Of a stretch of DNA of 64,000 nt, positions 41,972-50,978 are shown one piece after another. This DNA is from Acidimicrobiales bacterium (lineage in GTDB: Bacteria > Actinomycetota > Acidimicrobiia > Acidimicrobiales > Iamiaceae): NCBI GenBank assembly GCA_035630295.1, contig DASQKY010000044.1, forward strand, positions 59,124-123,123, in the 5' to 3' direction. Each line of letters begins with the position of its first letter. Position 1 is the first letter of the stretch. A program made the translations under genes and the position numbers. The notes beneath the pieces were generated by a model, which was given only the letters and a program-made list of their open reading frames with translations, searched no databases and had not been told where the DNA came from.

Positions 41972-44581
41972 TCAGGCCCGGGCCGATGTGAGGGCGGCGG
42001 CCAGGTCGGCCCCCACCCGCCGGCGCAGGGCCACGTTGGCCCGCATGCGCTCGCGGTGCTGGGCCAGGGGCTTGACGCTCTGGGGCACCGGGTGGTCGTC
42101 GAGGAAGGCCTCGACCTCGGCGGCCAGGGCCGGGTCGGTGATGGTGCGGATGCCCTCCAGGAGGCGGGCGATGCTGTTGGACCGGAACCGGGCGTTCACC
42201 TCGTCCCACCGGTCGGCCACCACGCGCCAGGCCCGGGCGGCCTGGGCCCGGTTGGTGAGGGCCCGGCGGATCACGAACGGGCCGTCCTGGGCCCGCACCG
42301 CGTCGGTGAGGGTGCTGGCCAGGATGGCCTCCATCTCGGCGTCGCCAGGCAGGTCGGCCAGGGCCCCCAGGTAGCGCAGGCGCTCCTGGGGCGTGTCGGC
42401 GGCGTCCATGCGCCGCCGCAGGTCGGCCGCGGTGGCGGCATCGCCGTGGGCGGCCAGGACCTTCACCGCGGCGTCGACCAGGTCGGCCGGGACCGGGCCC
42501 GGCCCGTCGGTCGCGGCCAGGACCTCCTCGGCCCGGCGGCGGGCGTCCGGGTCGGCCCCGGTGGTGCCCAGGGAGGCCAGCAGGGCGCCCCGCAGGGAGC
42601 CGGTGCGGGCCGACTCGTCGGGGGCGGGCTCGGCCCCCAGGCGCAGGAGCGCCGGGGCGACCAGGGCCCGCACCCAGGCCTGCAGGTCGGGGCGGGCCCC
42701 GTCGTCGACCAGGCGGTCGAGCGAGCCCAGGACGCCGAGCACCCGCTGCCACACCGACAGGTCGGTCTCCGAGGCGTAGGCCCGCACCAGGTCCAGCACC
42801 GCGGCCACGTCGGTGGTGCCGGCCAGCAGCGAGGCCCAGGCGTCGTCGACCAGGCCGTAGCGCTCCAGGGCGGTGAGCTCGGCCGCCCCGCTGGTCAGGG
42901 CCCGCAGGTCCTCGGGGCCGTACCGGACCCGGAAGAAGCCGCTGCCCCCGCTGTTGGCCACCACCCAGGCGGCCCGGGCCCCGAGCGGGACCTCGGCCTC
43001 GGGCCCGTCGAGCAGCACCCGCTCCAGGCCGGTGCTGGAGGCAGCGGCGCCGTCCCCACCACCGGTCTGCTCCGAGGCCCAGCGCACCAGCACCGGCACC
43101 GCCCACCGGGGCTCGTCGGCCCCCTCGCCGTCGTCGCCGTCACCCGTCAGGTACCGGGCCCGGCGCTGGGTCAGGTGCAGGGTGGCGTCCCCGTCCCCGC
43201 CCCGCTGCTCGACGCCGACCTCCGGGTGCCCGCCCTGGAAGATCCACGAGTCCATGATGCGGCGCACCGGCTCGCCGGTGGCGTCCTCGATGGCGTCCCA
43301 CAGGTCGGTGGTCTCGGTGTTGCCGTGGGCGTGGCGCTCCATGTAGAGGCGGATGCCGTCCCGGAAGCGGTCCTGGCCCAGGTACTGCTCCAGCATGCGG
43401 ACGACGGCCGCCCCCTTCTCGTAGGTCAGCACGTCGAACATGCCCTCGGCCTCGGCCGGCGAGACGACCTCGTACTCGATGGGCCGGGTCGAGGACAGGG
43501 CGTCGGTGTCGAAGGCGGCGGTGCGGGCGATGCCGAAGTCGGTCCACCGGTCCCACTCGGGCCGGAAGGCGTCGGTGCAGCGCATCTCCATGAACGTGGC
43601 GAAGGCCTCGTTGAGCCAGATGCCGTTCCACCAGCCCATGGTGACCAGGTCGCCGAACCACATGTGGGCGATCTCGTGGTGGATGACATCGGCCACCCGC
43701 TGGAGCTCGGGCTGGGTGGCCCGGTCCGGGTCGACCAGCAGCAGCGCCTCCCGGAAGGTGACGCAGCCCAGGTTCTCCATGGCCCCGAAGGCGAAGTCGG
43801 GCACGGCCACCAGGTCGAGCTTGTCGGCCGGGTAGGGCCGGCCGAAGTAGTCGGCGAAGTGCCGGAGGGCGAAGGCCCCCGACTCCAGGGCGAAGGCGGT
43901 GAGGGCGCCCTGGCCCACCGGGTGGACCACCCGCAGGGGCACGCCGTCCACGTCGACGGGCTCGGTGGCCTCCAGGGGGCCGACCACGAAGGCCACCAGG
44001 TAGGTGGACATGACCATGGTCTCGGCGAAGCGGACCCGGCGCCGCCCGTCGCCCACCGGCTCGGAGCCGACCTCGGCGGAGTTGCTCACGGCCACCAGGT
44101 CGTCGGGCACGTCGAGGGTGACGGCGAAGGTGGCCTTCATGTCCGGCTCGTCCCAGCACGGGAAGGCCCGGCGGGCGTCGGTGGCCTCGAACTGGGTGGT
44201 GGCGATGGTGCGGGTGGCGCCGGTCGTGTCGGTGAAGGTGGAGCGGTAGAAGCCCCGCAGCTTGTCGTTCAGGACGCCGGCGAAGGCCAGGTGCACGGTG
44301 GCGGGCCCGGCCGGCACCGGCTCGGGGAGGGTGAGGGTGGCGCGCTCGGCCTCGCTGTCCAGGGCCACGGCGGCCTCCAGGCGCCGGCCGCCGGCCTCGA
44401 TCCAGGCCTCGTCCACGGTGAGCTCGATGGCGTTGAGCACCACGGTGGCGGTGGCCTCGGCCACCTCGACCTCGACCGCCACCGTGCCCGTGAAGGTGGC
44501 CGCCTCCAGGTCGGGGACCAGGTGCAGGTCGTACCGGCGGGGCAGGACGGTGCGGGGCAGGCGGTGGGGATCAGCGACCAT
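41972..44581 (-). CDS. pepN: aminopeptidase N (M1)
   Basis: An 869-aa zinc metallopeptidase that removes N-terminal residues from peptides. The exopeptidase motif GAMENLGCVTFRE and the zinc site HEIAHMWFGDLVTM...NEAFA (His, His and Glu 18 residues on) are intact at about residue 290-320. The C-terminal ERAP1-like helical domain is complete. ATG at 44581. Length fits actinobacterial PepN. Confidence 0.95.
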   Translation of the reverse strand: MVADPHRLPRTVLPRRYDLHLVPDLEAATFTGTVAVEVEVAEATATVVLNAIELTVDEAWIEAGGRRLEAAVALDSEAERATLTLPEPVPAGPATVHLAFAGVLNDKLRGFYRSTFTDTTGATRTIATTQFEATDARRAFPCWDEPDMKATFAVTLDVPDDLVAVSNSAEVGSEPVGDGRRRVRFAETMVMSTYLVAFVVGPLEATEPVDVDGVPLRVVHPVGQGALTAFALESGAFALRHFADYFGRPYPADKLDLVAVPDFAFGAMENLGCVTFREALLLVDPDRATQPELQRVADVIHHEIAHMWFGDLVTMGWWNGIWLNEAFATFMEMRCTDAFRPEWDRWTDFGIARTAAFDTDALSSTRPIEYEVVSPAEAEGMFDVLTYEKGAAVVRMLEQYLGQDRFRDGIRLYMERHAHGNTETTDLWDAIEDATGEPVRRIMDSWIFQGGHPEVGVEQRGGDGDATLHLTQRRARYLTGDGDDGEGADEPRWAVPVLVRWASEQTGGGDGAAASSTGLERVLLDGPEAEVPLGARAAWVVANSGGSGFFRVRYGPEDLRALTSGAAELTALERYGLVDDAWASLLAGTTDVAAVLDLVRAYASETDLSVWQRVLGVLGSLDRLVDDGARPDLQAWVRALVAPALLRLGAEPAPDESARTGSLRGALLASLGTTGADPDARRRAEEVLAATDGPGPVPADLVDAAVKVLAAHGDAATAADLRRRMDAADTPQERLRYLGALADLPGDAEMEAILASTLTDAVRAQDGPFVIRRALTNRAQAARAWRVVADRWDEVNARFRSNSIARLLEGIRTITDPALAAEVEAFLDDHPVPQSVKPLAQHRERMRANVALRRRVGADLAAALTSARA

Positions 44582-44621
44582 CGGCCGACCCTACCGGCCC
44601 GATTTTGGGCCGTGCCCCCGT

Positions 44622-45446
44622 CTACCAGCCCCGGTACGTGGGGTCGCGGCGCTCGACGAAGGCGGCGATGCCCTCCTGGGCGTCGGCGGTGTGGAGGGCC
44701 AGCTCCTGGGCCAGGGCCTCGTCCGCGAAGGCGCCGGCCCGGTCGCTCTCCAGAGAGCGGTTCACCAGCCACTTGGTCAGGGCCACGGCCCGGGTGGGGC
44801 CGGCGGCCAGGCGGGCGGCCCACTCGGCGGCCGTGGCGGCCAGCTCGTCGGCCGGCACCACCCGGTTGACCAGGCCCAGCCGCTCGGCGTCGGTGGCGGC
44901 CAGGGCGTCGCCGAAGAACATCAGCTCCTTGGTGCGCTGGGGGCCGATGAGGCGAGGGAGCAGGTAGGCCCCGCCGCCGTCGGGGACGATGCCCCGGCGC
45001 ACGAAGACCTCGATGAAGCGGGCCCCCTCGGCCGCCAGCACCAGGTCGCAAGCGAAGGCCAGGTGGGCGCCGAGGCCGGCGGCGGTGCCGTTGACGGCGG
45101 CGATCACCGGCACCTCGCAGTCGAGCACGGCGGCGATCAACCGCTGGGCCCCGTCCCGCAGGGTGCGGGCCACGTCGCCCACGGCCCGCTCCGGCGCCCC
45201 CTCGGGCCGGGTGGCCGGTACCCGGGGGGCCCGCAGGTCGGCCCCGGTGCAGAAGGCGGTGCCGGTGGCGGTGAGGACCACGGCCCGGGTGGCCAGGTCG
45301 GCCGAGGCCGCCCCCAGGAGCTCGATCACCCGGTCGCGCTGGCCGGGGGTGACGGCGTTGCCGACCTCGGGCCGGTTGAGCGTGATCCAGGCCACGCCGC
45401 CCTCGGCCCGGTGCTGCACCTGCTGGTCGAGGGGCTGGTCAGCCAT
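44622..45446 (-). CDS. enoyl-CoA hydratase/isomerase family protein
   Basis: A 274-aa crotonase-fold protein. Seen: WITLNRPEVGNAV, CTGADLRAPR, the oxyanion-site AAVNGTAAGLGAHLAFACD, and IVPDGGGAYLLPRLIG with the usual Glu replaced by Asp-Gly near the second catalytic position, so isomerase or another crotonase activity is possible. ATG at 45446. It shares a divergent promoter region with ispE. Confidence 0.9.
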   Translation of the reverse strand: MADQPLDQQVQHRAEGGVAWITLNRPEVGNAVTPGQRDRVIELLGAASADLATRAVVLTATGTAFCTGADLRAPRVPATRPEGAPERAVGDVARTLRDGAQRLIAAVLDCEVPVIAAVNGTAAGLGAHLAFACDLVLAAEGARFIEVFVRRGIVPDGGGAYLLPRLIGPQRTKELMFFGDALAATDAERLGLVNRVVPADELAATAAEWAARLAAGPTRAVALTKWLVNRSLESDRAGAFADEALAQELALHTADAQEGIAAFVERRDPTYRGW

Positions 45447-45473
45447 GCCCCCACCCTAGGAGTCACCCCCTCC

Positions 45474-45532
45474 CCCTCGAACCGAGCACGAACGTGCCCG
45501 ACATCCCGGTGCTTCGGTGCTCGGTTCGAGGG
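45474..45532. promoter_or_regulatory. 16-bp perfect inverted repeat between echA-like gene and ispE
   Basis: CCCTCGAACCGAGCAC (45474-45489) and its exact complement GTGCTCGGTTCGAGGG (45517-45532) are separated by 27 nt. It lies in the divergent promoter region between the enoyl-CoA hydratase gene and ispE. The arms are long and not G/C-only, so chance is unlikely. It could be a regulator site, a large hairpin or an element remnant; no T-run is attached. Confidence 0.85.
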
Positions 45533-45575
45533 CAAGGAAGGACGAGCCAGGGGGTGGGGCCTAGCCTGCGGCGCC

Positions 45576-46334
45576 GTGCCCGAGCCTGTCGTGACCCTCG
45601 CCGCCGAGGCCAAGCTGACGCTCTCGCTGCGAGTGGTGGGGGTGCGAGACGACGGCTACCACCTGATCGACGCCGAGATGGTGAGCCTGGACCTGGCCGA
45701 CACCCTCACCTTCGCCCCCGGGGACGGCCTGGAGGTGGTGGCCGCGGCCACCGGCCTGGAGGTGCCCGCCGGTGACGACAACCTGGTGCGCCGGGCCCTG
45801 ACCCTGGTGGGCCGCACGGCCCGGGTCCGCCTGGAGAAGCGCATCCCGGCCGGCGGGGGCCTGGGGGGTGGCTCGGCCGACGCCGCCGCCGTGCTGCGCT
45901 GGGCCGGGGTCGACGACCCCGACCTGGCCGCCCTCCTGGGGGCCGACGTGCCGTTCTGCCTCCGGGGCGGGCGGGCCCGGGTCACCGGCATCGGGGAGCG
46001 GCTCGACCCCCTGCCGGCCCGCCCCGCCCCCTACACGCTGGTGGTGCCGCCCTTCGGGTGCGCCACCCCGGCCGTCTACCGGGCCTGGGACGAGATGGGC
46101 GGTCCCACCGCCGAGGGCCCCAACGACCTGGAGCCCGCCGCCCTACGGGTCGAGCCCCGGCTGGCCGCCTGGCGGGACCGGCTGGGCGAGGCCACCGGCG
46201 CCACCCCGGTGCTGGCCGGCAGCGGCAGCACCTGGTTCGTGCCCGGCGCCTTCCCCGGCCCCGACCGCCTGGTGGTGACGGCCACTGCGGGGGTCGATCA
46301 GCCGGTGCTCCCGTCCCATCCCGACCCCTCCTGA
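45576..46334 (+). CDS. ispE: 4-diphosphocytidyl-2-C-methyl-D-erythritol kinase (short form)
   Basis: A 252-aa GHMP kinase of the MEP isoprenoid pathway. Seen: AEAKLTLSLRVVGVRDDGYH, the ATP loop IPAGGGLGGGSADAAAVL and LAGSGSTWFV. The usual enzyme is about 290-310 aa; here loops in the second half are shortened, and the first motif reads KLTLSL instead of KINLSL. GTG start at 45576, the first in frame before the conserved VTLAAEAK. It converges with a Ser/Thr kinase 21 bp away. Confidence 0.85.
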   Translation: MPEPVVTLAAEAKLTLSLRVVGVRDDGYHLIDAEMVSLDLADTLTFAPGDGLEVVAAATGLEVPAGDDNLVRRALTLVGRTARVRLEKRIPAGGGLGGGSADAAAVLRWAGVDDPDLAALLGADVPFCLRGGRARVTGIGERLDPLPARPAPYTLVVPPFGCATPAVYRAWDEMGGPTAEGPNDLEPAALRVEPRLAAWRDRLGEATGATPVLAGSGSTWFVPGAFPGPDRLVVTATAGVDQPVLPSHPDPS

Positions 46335-46355
46335 ACAGCTCTGATCGGCCCCCCC

Positions 46356-47855
46356 TCAGAACGACCCGTCACGGTCGAGGGTGTAGGGACCGGCCACCCG
46401 GTCGGAGCCGATGGGCCGCACCCGCACGGTCAGCTCGCCGGTGTCGTCCCGGCCGCAGCGCTCGCCCAGCCGGGCCACCGCCGGGCGGCCGCCCTCGCTG
46501 ACCCGGGTGGCCAGCACCTCGGCGCCCCGGGCCACCCGCAGTTCCAGGACCATGCCCTCGGGCCCGTCCAGGGTGAGGGTCAGGCGGCCCGAGCAGTCGA
46601 GGTCGAAAGCGTCCTCCACTGGCACGGCGAAGGTGTCGACGTCATCGCGGGGGACGATGGTGGCCTCCAGGGCCCCGGCCCCGTCGGCCAGGACGGCGCC
46701 GTCGGGCCGGTCGTCAGCCCCGGCCTCACAGCCGTTGCCGGTGTCGCCGTCGTAGTCGTCGAAGCCGGGGAGGCACGTGTCGCCGTCGGTGCCCGGGGCC
46801 GGCGCCCCCAGGCCGGCGGGGCCGCAGGGCCGGTAGCGCTGCGGCGTGCACGGCGGGGTGGTCGGGGCCGTGGAGGCCGGCGCCGCCCGGCTGGCCGGCC
46901 CGGGGCGCTCCGCGGCGGCGCCGTCGTCGTCGCCGCCCACCACGGCGACCACCCCCCCGACGGCCAGGAGCACCGCCACCGCCCCCACCCCGGCGGCGGC
47001 CACCACCCGGTTGCGGCGCACGGCGTCGGCCAGGCCGGTCCGCGGGCTGGTGCCGCCCACCCCGCCCCGGAGCCGGGCCGCCGAGGGGCGGCGCGCCGGG
47101 GCCCGGTCGAGGGCGGCGGTCAGCAGGGCCCGCAGGTCGGGGTCGAGGTCGCGGGGCGGGCGCCCGACGCGGCCCTGGGCGGCCCGGTGCATCAGCACCC
47201 GGGGGTCGCCGGCCGCCGGACCGAACGGCCCCTCGCCGGTGAGGGCGAACAGCAGGGTGGCCCCCAGGGAGAACACGTCGGCGGCGGCGCTGGCCGGCTC
47301 CCCCCGGGCCTGCTCGGGGGCCATGAACGCCGGCGTGCCCACCACCATCGAGGTGGCGGTCAGGCCGGGGGTCTGGTCGGTGGCCCGGGCCACCCCGAAG
47401 TCGACCAGCTGGGGGTCACCGGCTGCCGTGAACAGCACGTTCTCGGGCTTGATGTCGCGGTGGACGACGCCCTGGCGGTGGGCGGCGGCCAGGGCGTCGA
47501 GCAGCCGGTCGGCCAGGGCCCGCACCTCGTCCGGGGCCAGCGGCCCGGCGGCCGCCACCCGGTCGTGCAGGCTGCCCCCGGCCAGGTAGGGCATGACCAG
47601 CACCACGTCGTCGCCGTCGTCGAGCAGGTCGAGCAACCGGACGATGCCCGGGTGCCGGAGCGAGCCCAGGACCTCGGCCTCCCGGCGGAGGCGGGCCCGG
47701 GCCCGGGTGATCTCGTCGGGCGTGCCGTGCAGCGAGAGGCGCTTGAGGGCGACCTCGGCCCCGGCGGGCCCCACGGCCAGGTCGACCACGCCCATGCCCC
47801 CCCGGCCCAGCCGGCGCACCACCCGGTAGCTCGTCCCGGGACCTTGGTGCGCCAC
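46356..47855 (-). CDS. receptor-type Ser/Thr protein kinase
   Basis: A 499-aa PknB-like kinase. LGRGGMGVVDLAV (P-loop), VALKRL (Lys), HRDIKPENVLF, DFGVA and MAPEQARGE span residues about 10-270. A TM helix (about 280-305) leads to an extracytoplasmic part with paired Cys (CTPQRYRPC) and a DGD-type loop, ending in a beta sandwich similar to pre-peptidase C-terminal domains. No PASTA repeats. GTG start at 47855. Ligand and substrates unknown. Confidence 0.9.
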   Translation of the reverse strand: MAHQGPGTSYRVVRRLGRGGMGVVDLAVGPAGAEVALKRLSLHGTPDEITRARARLRREAEVLGSLRHPGIVRLLDLLDDGDDVVLVMPYLAGGSLHDRVAAAGPLAPDEVRALADRLLDALAAAHRQGVVHRDIKPENVLFTAAGDPQLVDFGVARATDQTPGLTATSMVVGTPAFMAPEQARGEPASAAADVFSLGATLLFALTGEGPFGPAAGDPRVLMHRAAQGRVGRPPRDLDPDLRALLTAALDRAPARRPSAARLRGGVGGTSPRTGLADAVRRNRVVAAAGVGAVAVLLAVGGVVAVVGGDDDGAAAERPGPASRAAPASTAPTTPPCTPQRYRPCGPAGLGAPAPGTDGDTCLPGFDDYDGDTGNGCEAGADDRPDGAVLADGAGALEATIVPRDDVDTFAVPVEDAFDLDCSGRLTLTLDGPEGMVLELRVARGAEVLATRVSEGGRPAVARLGERCGRDDTGELTVRVRPIGSDRVAGPYTLDRDGSF

Positions 47856-47980
47856 GGCCGCAGCCTACGGCTCCCCCCGGCCCCGCCCCGGAGGCGGGAC
47901 GGCCCCCACTTCACCCTGCCGGGTCGATCCGACCCGCCGTGCGCGTGGTGGGGCCCGGGCCGGGGGGTAGAGTCGGCGGC

Positions 47981-48178
47981 GTGACTGCGACGACCGACGC
48001 CACCGTGATCGCTGAAGCGCTGACCGTGATCGATCGGGCCCTGGCCCAGGTCGGTTCGCGGGAGCTGGTGTCCTCGGCGGAGATGTCCGATCTGTTGCTC
48101 GACCTGCGCCTCCTGCTCATGTCGGCGGAGTCGGGCCGCCCCGCGGCCAGCGTGGGCGAGGGCAGCCTCCCCGCCTGA
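47981..48178 (+). CDS. small conserved-looking protein
   Basis: A 65-aa product from GTG 47981: a helix pair (VIAEALTVIDRALAQVG and SAEMSDLLLDLRLLLMSA) and a disordered tail. No motif recognised. It is divergent from the kinase gene and has codon bias of the genome. Could be a regulatory or helical-bundle protein; real gene status is likely but not certain. Confidence 0.55.
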   Translation: MTATTDATVIAEALTVIDRALAQVGSRELVSSAEMSDLLLDLRLLLMSAESGRPAASVGEGSLPA

Positions 48179-48207
48179 CCCGGCGCCGGGCGCCGAGGGG
48201 CTCGGCC

Positions 48208-49593
48208 TCAGGTCAGGGCCAGGAGCTCGTCGAAGGCGGCCTCGATGCCGGCCCGCAGCAGCGCCGGGTCGGCCACGGCCCCGGTGTCCACGTGCAGCCC
48301 CATGTCGAGGCTGCCGTCGACCGAGATGGTGGTCAGGTTCCAGGCCGTGCCGCCCAGGGGGCCGATGGGGTGGTTGGCCTCGATCCGGGCCCCGGCGATG
48401 TAGAGGGGGAAGGGGGCGCCCCGCACGTTGGAGGTGGTGAAGTCCACCGTCGCCGTCTGCTGGCGCACCAGGCGGACCAGCACCGGCGCCGGGAGCAGGT
48501 TGCCCAGGCCGGCCACCGCCCCGGTCAGGCCCACGGCCCGCTCCTCCTTGGTGACGGCCAGGCGCTGGTGCACGGCCCGGAACCGGTCCCGGGGGTCCTC
48601 GTCGACCGGGACCCGCACCCGGGTGGGGGCGAAGGCGTTGCCGGCCGCCGAGCGGTCGGAGCGGGTGCTGATGGGCATGGCCATGCGCAGCTCCTCGACC
48701 GGGGTGCCGACGGCCCGGTGGTACGCCCCGGCCCCTCCGGCCGCCCCGGCCACGAACAGGTCGTTGACGCTGCCCCCCAGGGCGGTGGCCGCCGCCTTGG
48801 CCTCGGCCAGGGGCACCCGCAGCAGCTCCAGCCGGCGCTCCAGGGTCCGCTCCCGCCACAGCGGGGAGAGGGCCTCGCCGGTGACGCCCAGCTGGCGGGC
48901 CAGCGAGCGGGCGGTGGCGGCGGCGTCACCCGGCAGTGTGACCAGGCGGGACGGGTCGCCGACCAAGCCGGCGGCGCCCTCCACCGCTTGGCGGGCCAGG
49001 CCCAGGGGGGCCCGGGCCAACTCGGCCAGGGGCCCGACGACGGCGTCGAAGGGGCGGGTCGCCTCGGGCCCGGCCTCGGCCTCCGGCTCCGGTCGGGGCG
49101 GTGCCGGGGGCGCCTCGGCGTCACGCTCCAGGTCGATGAACTGGACCGACATCCGCACGCCGCCCTCGCCGTCGGTGATGGTGTGGTGCAACTTCTGCAC
49201 CATGGCCCCCCGCCCGTCGGCCAGCCCGTCGACGATGACGAACTCCCACAGGGGGCGGTCCCGGGCGAAGGGGGCGCCGGCGATGTCGGTGGCCAGGGCC
49301 AGGAGCTGGTCCAGGTCCCCCGGCTGGTCGAGGGTGACCCGCCGCACGTGGTGGTCCAGGTCGACGTCGGGGTCCTCCACCCACGAGGGGGCGGCCAGGC
49401 CGGCCATCCCGCCCTCGACCCGGCGGCGCAGGCGGGGGATGACCCGGAGGGCGTGGGCCATGCGGGCCCGGAAGCGCTCGGCGTCGGGGGGCCGGTCGAG
49501 CAGGGTGACGTTGGCGAAGGTGGAGGACAGGTGGGGATCGGCGTCGAGGGTCCACAGCAGGGCCTCGACGTCGGTCAGGTGGCGGTCCTCCAC
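48208..49593 (-). CDS. wax ester synthase/diacylglycerol acyltransferase (WS/DGAT)
   Basis: A 461-aa acyltransferase. KLHHTITDGEGG is the HHxxxDG catalytic motif (about residue 136); the NDLFVAGAAGG and C-terminal TTSNVRGAPFPLYIAGA segments complete the family pattern. It makes triacylglycerol or wax esters for storage, common in actinobacteria. GTG start at 49593. Probably last in a loose minus-strand run. Confidence 0.93.
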   Translation of the reverse strand: MEDRHLTDVEALLWTLDADPHLSSTFANVTLLDRPPDAERFRARMAHALRVIPRLRRRVEGGMAGLAAPSWVEDPDVDLDHHVRRVTLDQPGDLDQLLALATDIAGAPFARDRPLWEFVIVDGLADGRGAMVQKLHHTITDGEGGVRMSVQFIDLERDAEAPPAPPRPEPEAEAGPEATRPFDAVVGPLAELARAPLGLARQAVEGAAGLVGDPSRLVTLPGDAAATARSLARQLGVTGEALSPLWRERTLERRLELLRVPLAEAKAAATALGGSVNDLFVAGAAGGAGAYHRAVGTPVEELRMAMPISTRSDRSAAGNAFAPTRVRVPVDEDPRDRFRAVHQRLAVTKEERAVGLTGAVAGLGNLLPAPVLVRLVRQQTATVDFTTSNVRGAPFPLYIAGARIEANHPIGPLGGTAWNLTTISVDGSLDMGLHVDTGAVADPALLRAGIEAAFDELLALT

Positions 49594-49627
49594 ACGGCGA
49601 GGGTAGGCCGCGCCGTCCCGACCGGGC

Positions 49628-50227
49628 TCAGTGCGAGATCGACGTGTGCTTGAACTCGTTGAGGGCGGGGGCGTCGACCAGGAGGTCCACCACCCGGTCG
49701 ATGGTGCGGCGGGCGTGGGCGCCGTCGTCGCCGGGGCGGTCCATGAGGCGGACGAAGGCGGCCTGGCCGCCGGCGACGAACGTGGGCACGCCCCACACGG
49801 AGTGCTCGGCCGCGGCGGCCTCGTGCTCGGCCCGCACCGCGGCCAGCAGGGAGCCGTCGTCCACGGCGGCCAGGGCGGCCTCGGGGTCCAACCCGGCGTC
49901 GGCCAGGACCTTGGCCAGCACGTCCCGGTCGCGCAGGTCGCGGCCCTGGTCGTGGCGGGCCGAGAACAGGGCGCCGTGCACGGCCGGGAAGGCGTCGGGC
50001 GCCGTGTCGCGCACGTGCACCCCCACCTGGAGGGCGACCAGGCCCGAATCGTCGCCGGGGCGGTCCCAGATGGGCGCGTCGCCCTCCTCCACGTGCACCT
50101 GGCCCAGCGAGAAGGGCACGAAGGCCACGTCCCAGGCCGCCCCGGCGGCCAGGCCGGCCAGCACGTGCTCGTGGGCGTTGCGGGCGAAGGGGCAGCGGTA
50201 GTCCCAGGTGACGGCGAAGCGGGTCAT
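49628..50227 (-). CDS. DsbA-family thioredoxin-fold protein with a CxxA site
   Basis: A 199-aa DsbA/FrnE-like protein. The active site is YRCPFARN, with Cys at position 12 but Ala in place of the second Cys; the cis-Pro segment WGVPTFV is intact. No signal peptide, so cytoplasmic. Loss of the second Cys rules out classic dithiol oxidase action, leaving isomerase or glutathione-S-transferase-kappa-like roles. ATG at 50227. Confidence 0.85.
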   Translation of the reverse strand: MTRFAVTWDYRCPFARNAHEHVLAGLAAGAAWDVAFVPFSLGQVHVEEGDAPIWDRPGDDSGLVALQVGVHVRDTAPDAFPAVHGALFSARHDQGRDLRDRDVLAKVLADAGLDPEAALAAVDDGSLLAAVRAEHEAAAAEHSVWGVPTFVAGGQAAFVRLMDRPGDDGAHARRTIDRVVDLLVDAPALNEFKHTSISH

Positions 50228-50302
50228 GGGCCCTGCAACCTCCCCGCCCCGCCCGATCTTCCGTCGGCGGCCGCCGCCGGCCCGGGGCTCAGCCCTGGCG
50301 GT

Positions 50303-50968
50303 TCAGCGTTGGCGCCACAGCCGGCGGGCCACCTGGCCCACCACCACCCCCACGGCCACCCCCCCCAGCACGTCGCTGGCGTGGTGGATCTTGACGTGGA
50401 CCCGGCTGGCCGCCACCAGGCCCCCGAGGGCGAACCACCCGACGCGGGTCGACCGGACGCGCCCGTCGGCCAGCAGCGTGGCGGCGCACATGGCGGCGCT
50501 GGCGTGCCCGCTGGGGAAGCTGGTGGTGACCGGGATGCGCAGGTGGTGGGGCCGCTCGAACTCGGGGATGGGCCGCTGCCGGCGGAACAGCGACTTGAGG
50601 CCGGCGTTGACCAGCGTGGACTCGACCGCCAACACGGTCGAGAGCCGCACCGCAGCGGCCGCGTCGCGCTCGGAGCCCAGCCCCCGGGTCGCCCCCAGCA
50701 GGTGCCAGAGCAGGCTGAAGTCGGCCAGCTCCGTGACCGAGTACATCAGCCGGTCGACGGCGGGGTGGCCGCGGAGCCGGTCGAACTGGGCGTCGACGGC
50801 GTCGTCGAAGCGGCTCAGGCGGGTGTCGAGGGCCACGGCCCCGGCGGTGGGGGCCGGGGTGGTCAGCTCGTCGACCACCTCCAGCACGGTCTCGACCGGC
50901 CCCTCGGGGCCGTCGTCGTCGGCCTCGCCGGGGGGGATGTCGTCGGTGCCCGGGTCGGTGACGGCCAT
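50303..50968 (-). CDS. PAP2-family phosphatase
   Basis: A 221-aa protein with all three PAP2 signatures: KSLFRRQRP, PSGHASA and SRVHVKIHHASD. Hydrophobic helices surround them, but the N-terminal 40 residues are acidic and soluble. It likely dephosphorylates lipid phosphates at the membrane. ATG at 50968, 10 bp after the RecB-like gene stop, so cotranscribed. Confidence 0.9.
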   Translation of the reverse strand: MAVTDPGTDDIPPGEADDDGPEGPVETVLEVVDELTTPAPTAGAVALDTRLSRFDDAVDAQFDRLRGHPAVDRLMYSVTELADFSLLWHLLGATRGLGSERDAAAAVRLSTVLAVESTLVNAGLKSLFRRQRPIPEFERPHHLRIPVTTSFPSGHASAAMCAATLLADGRVRSTRVGWFALGGLVAASRVHVKIHHASDVLGGVAVGVVVGQVARRLWRQR

Positions 50969-50978
50969 GCCGCCGATG

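Noticed and set aside
39845-44869. Plus-strand frame of 1674 codons
   Set aside because: Antisense of the diguanylate cyclase and pepN genes; no domain.
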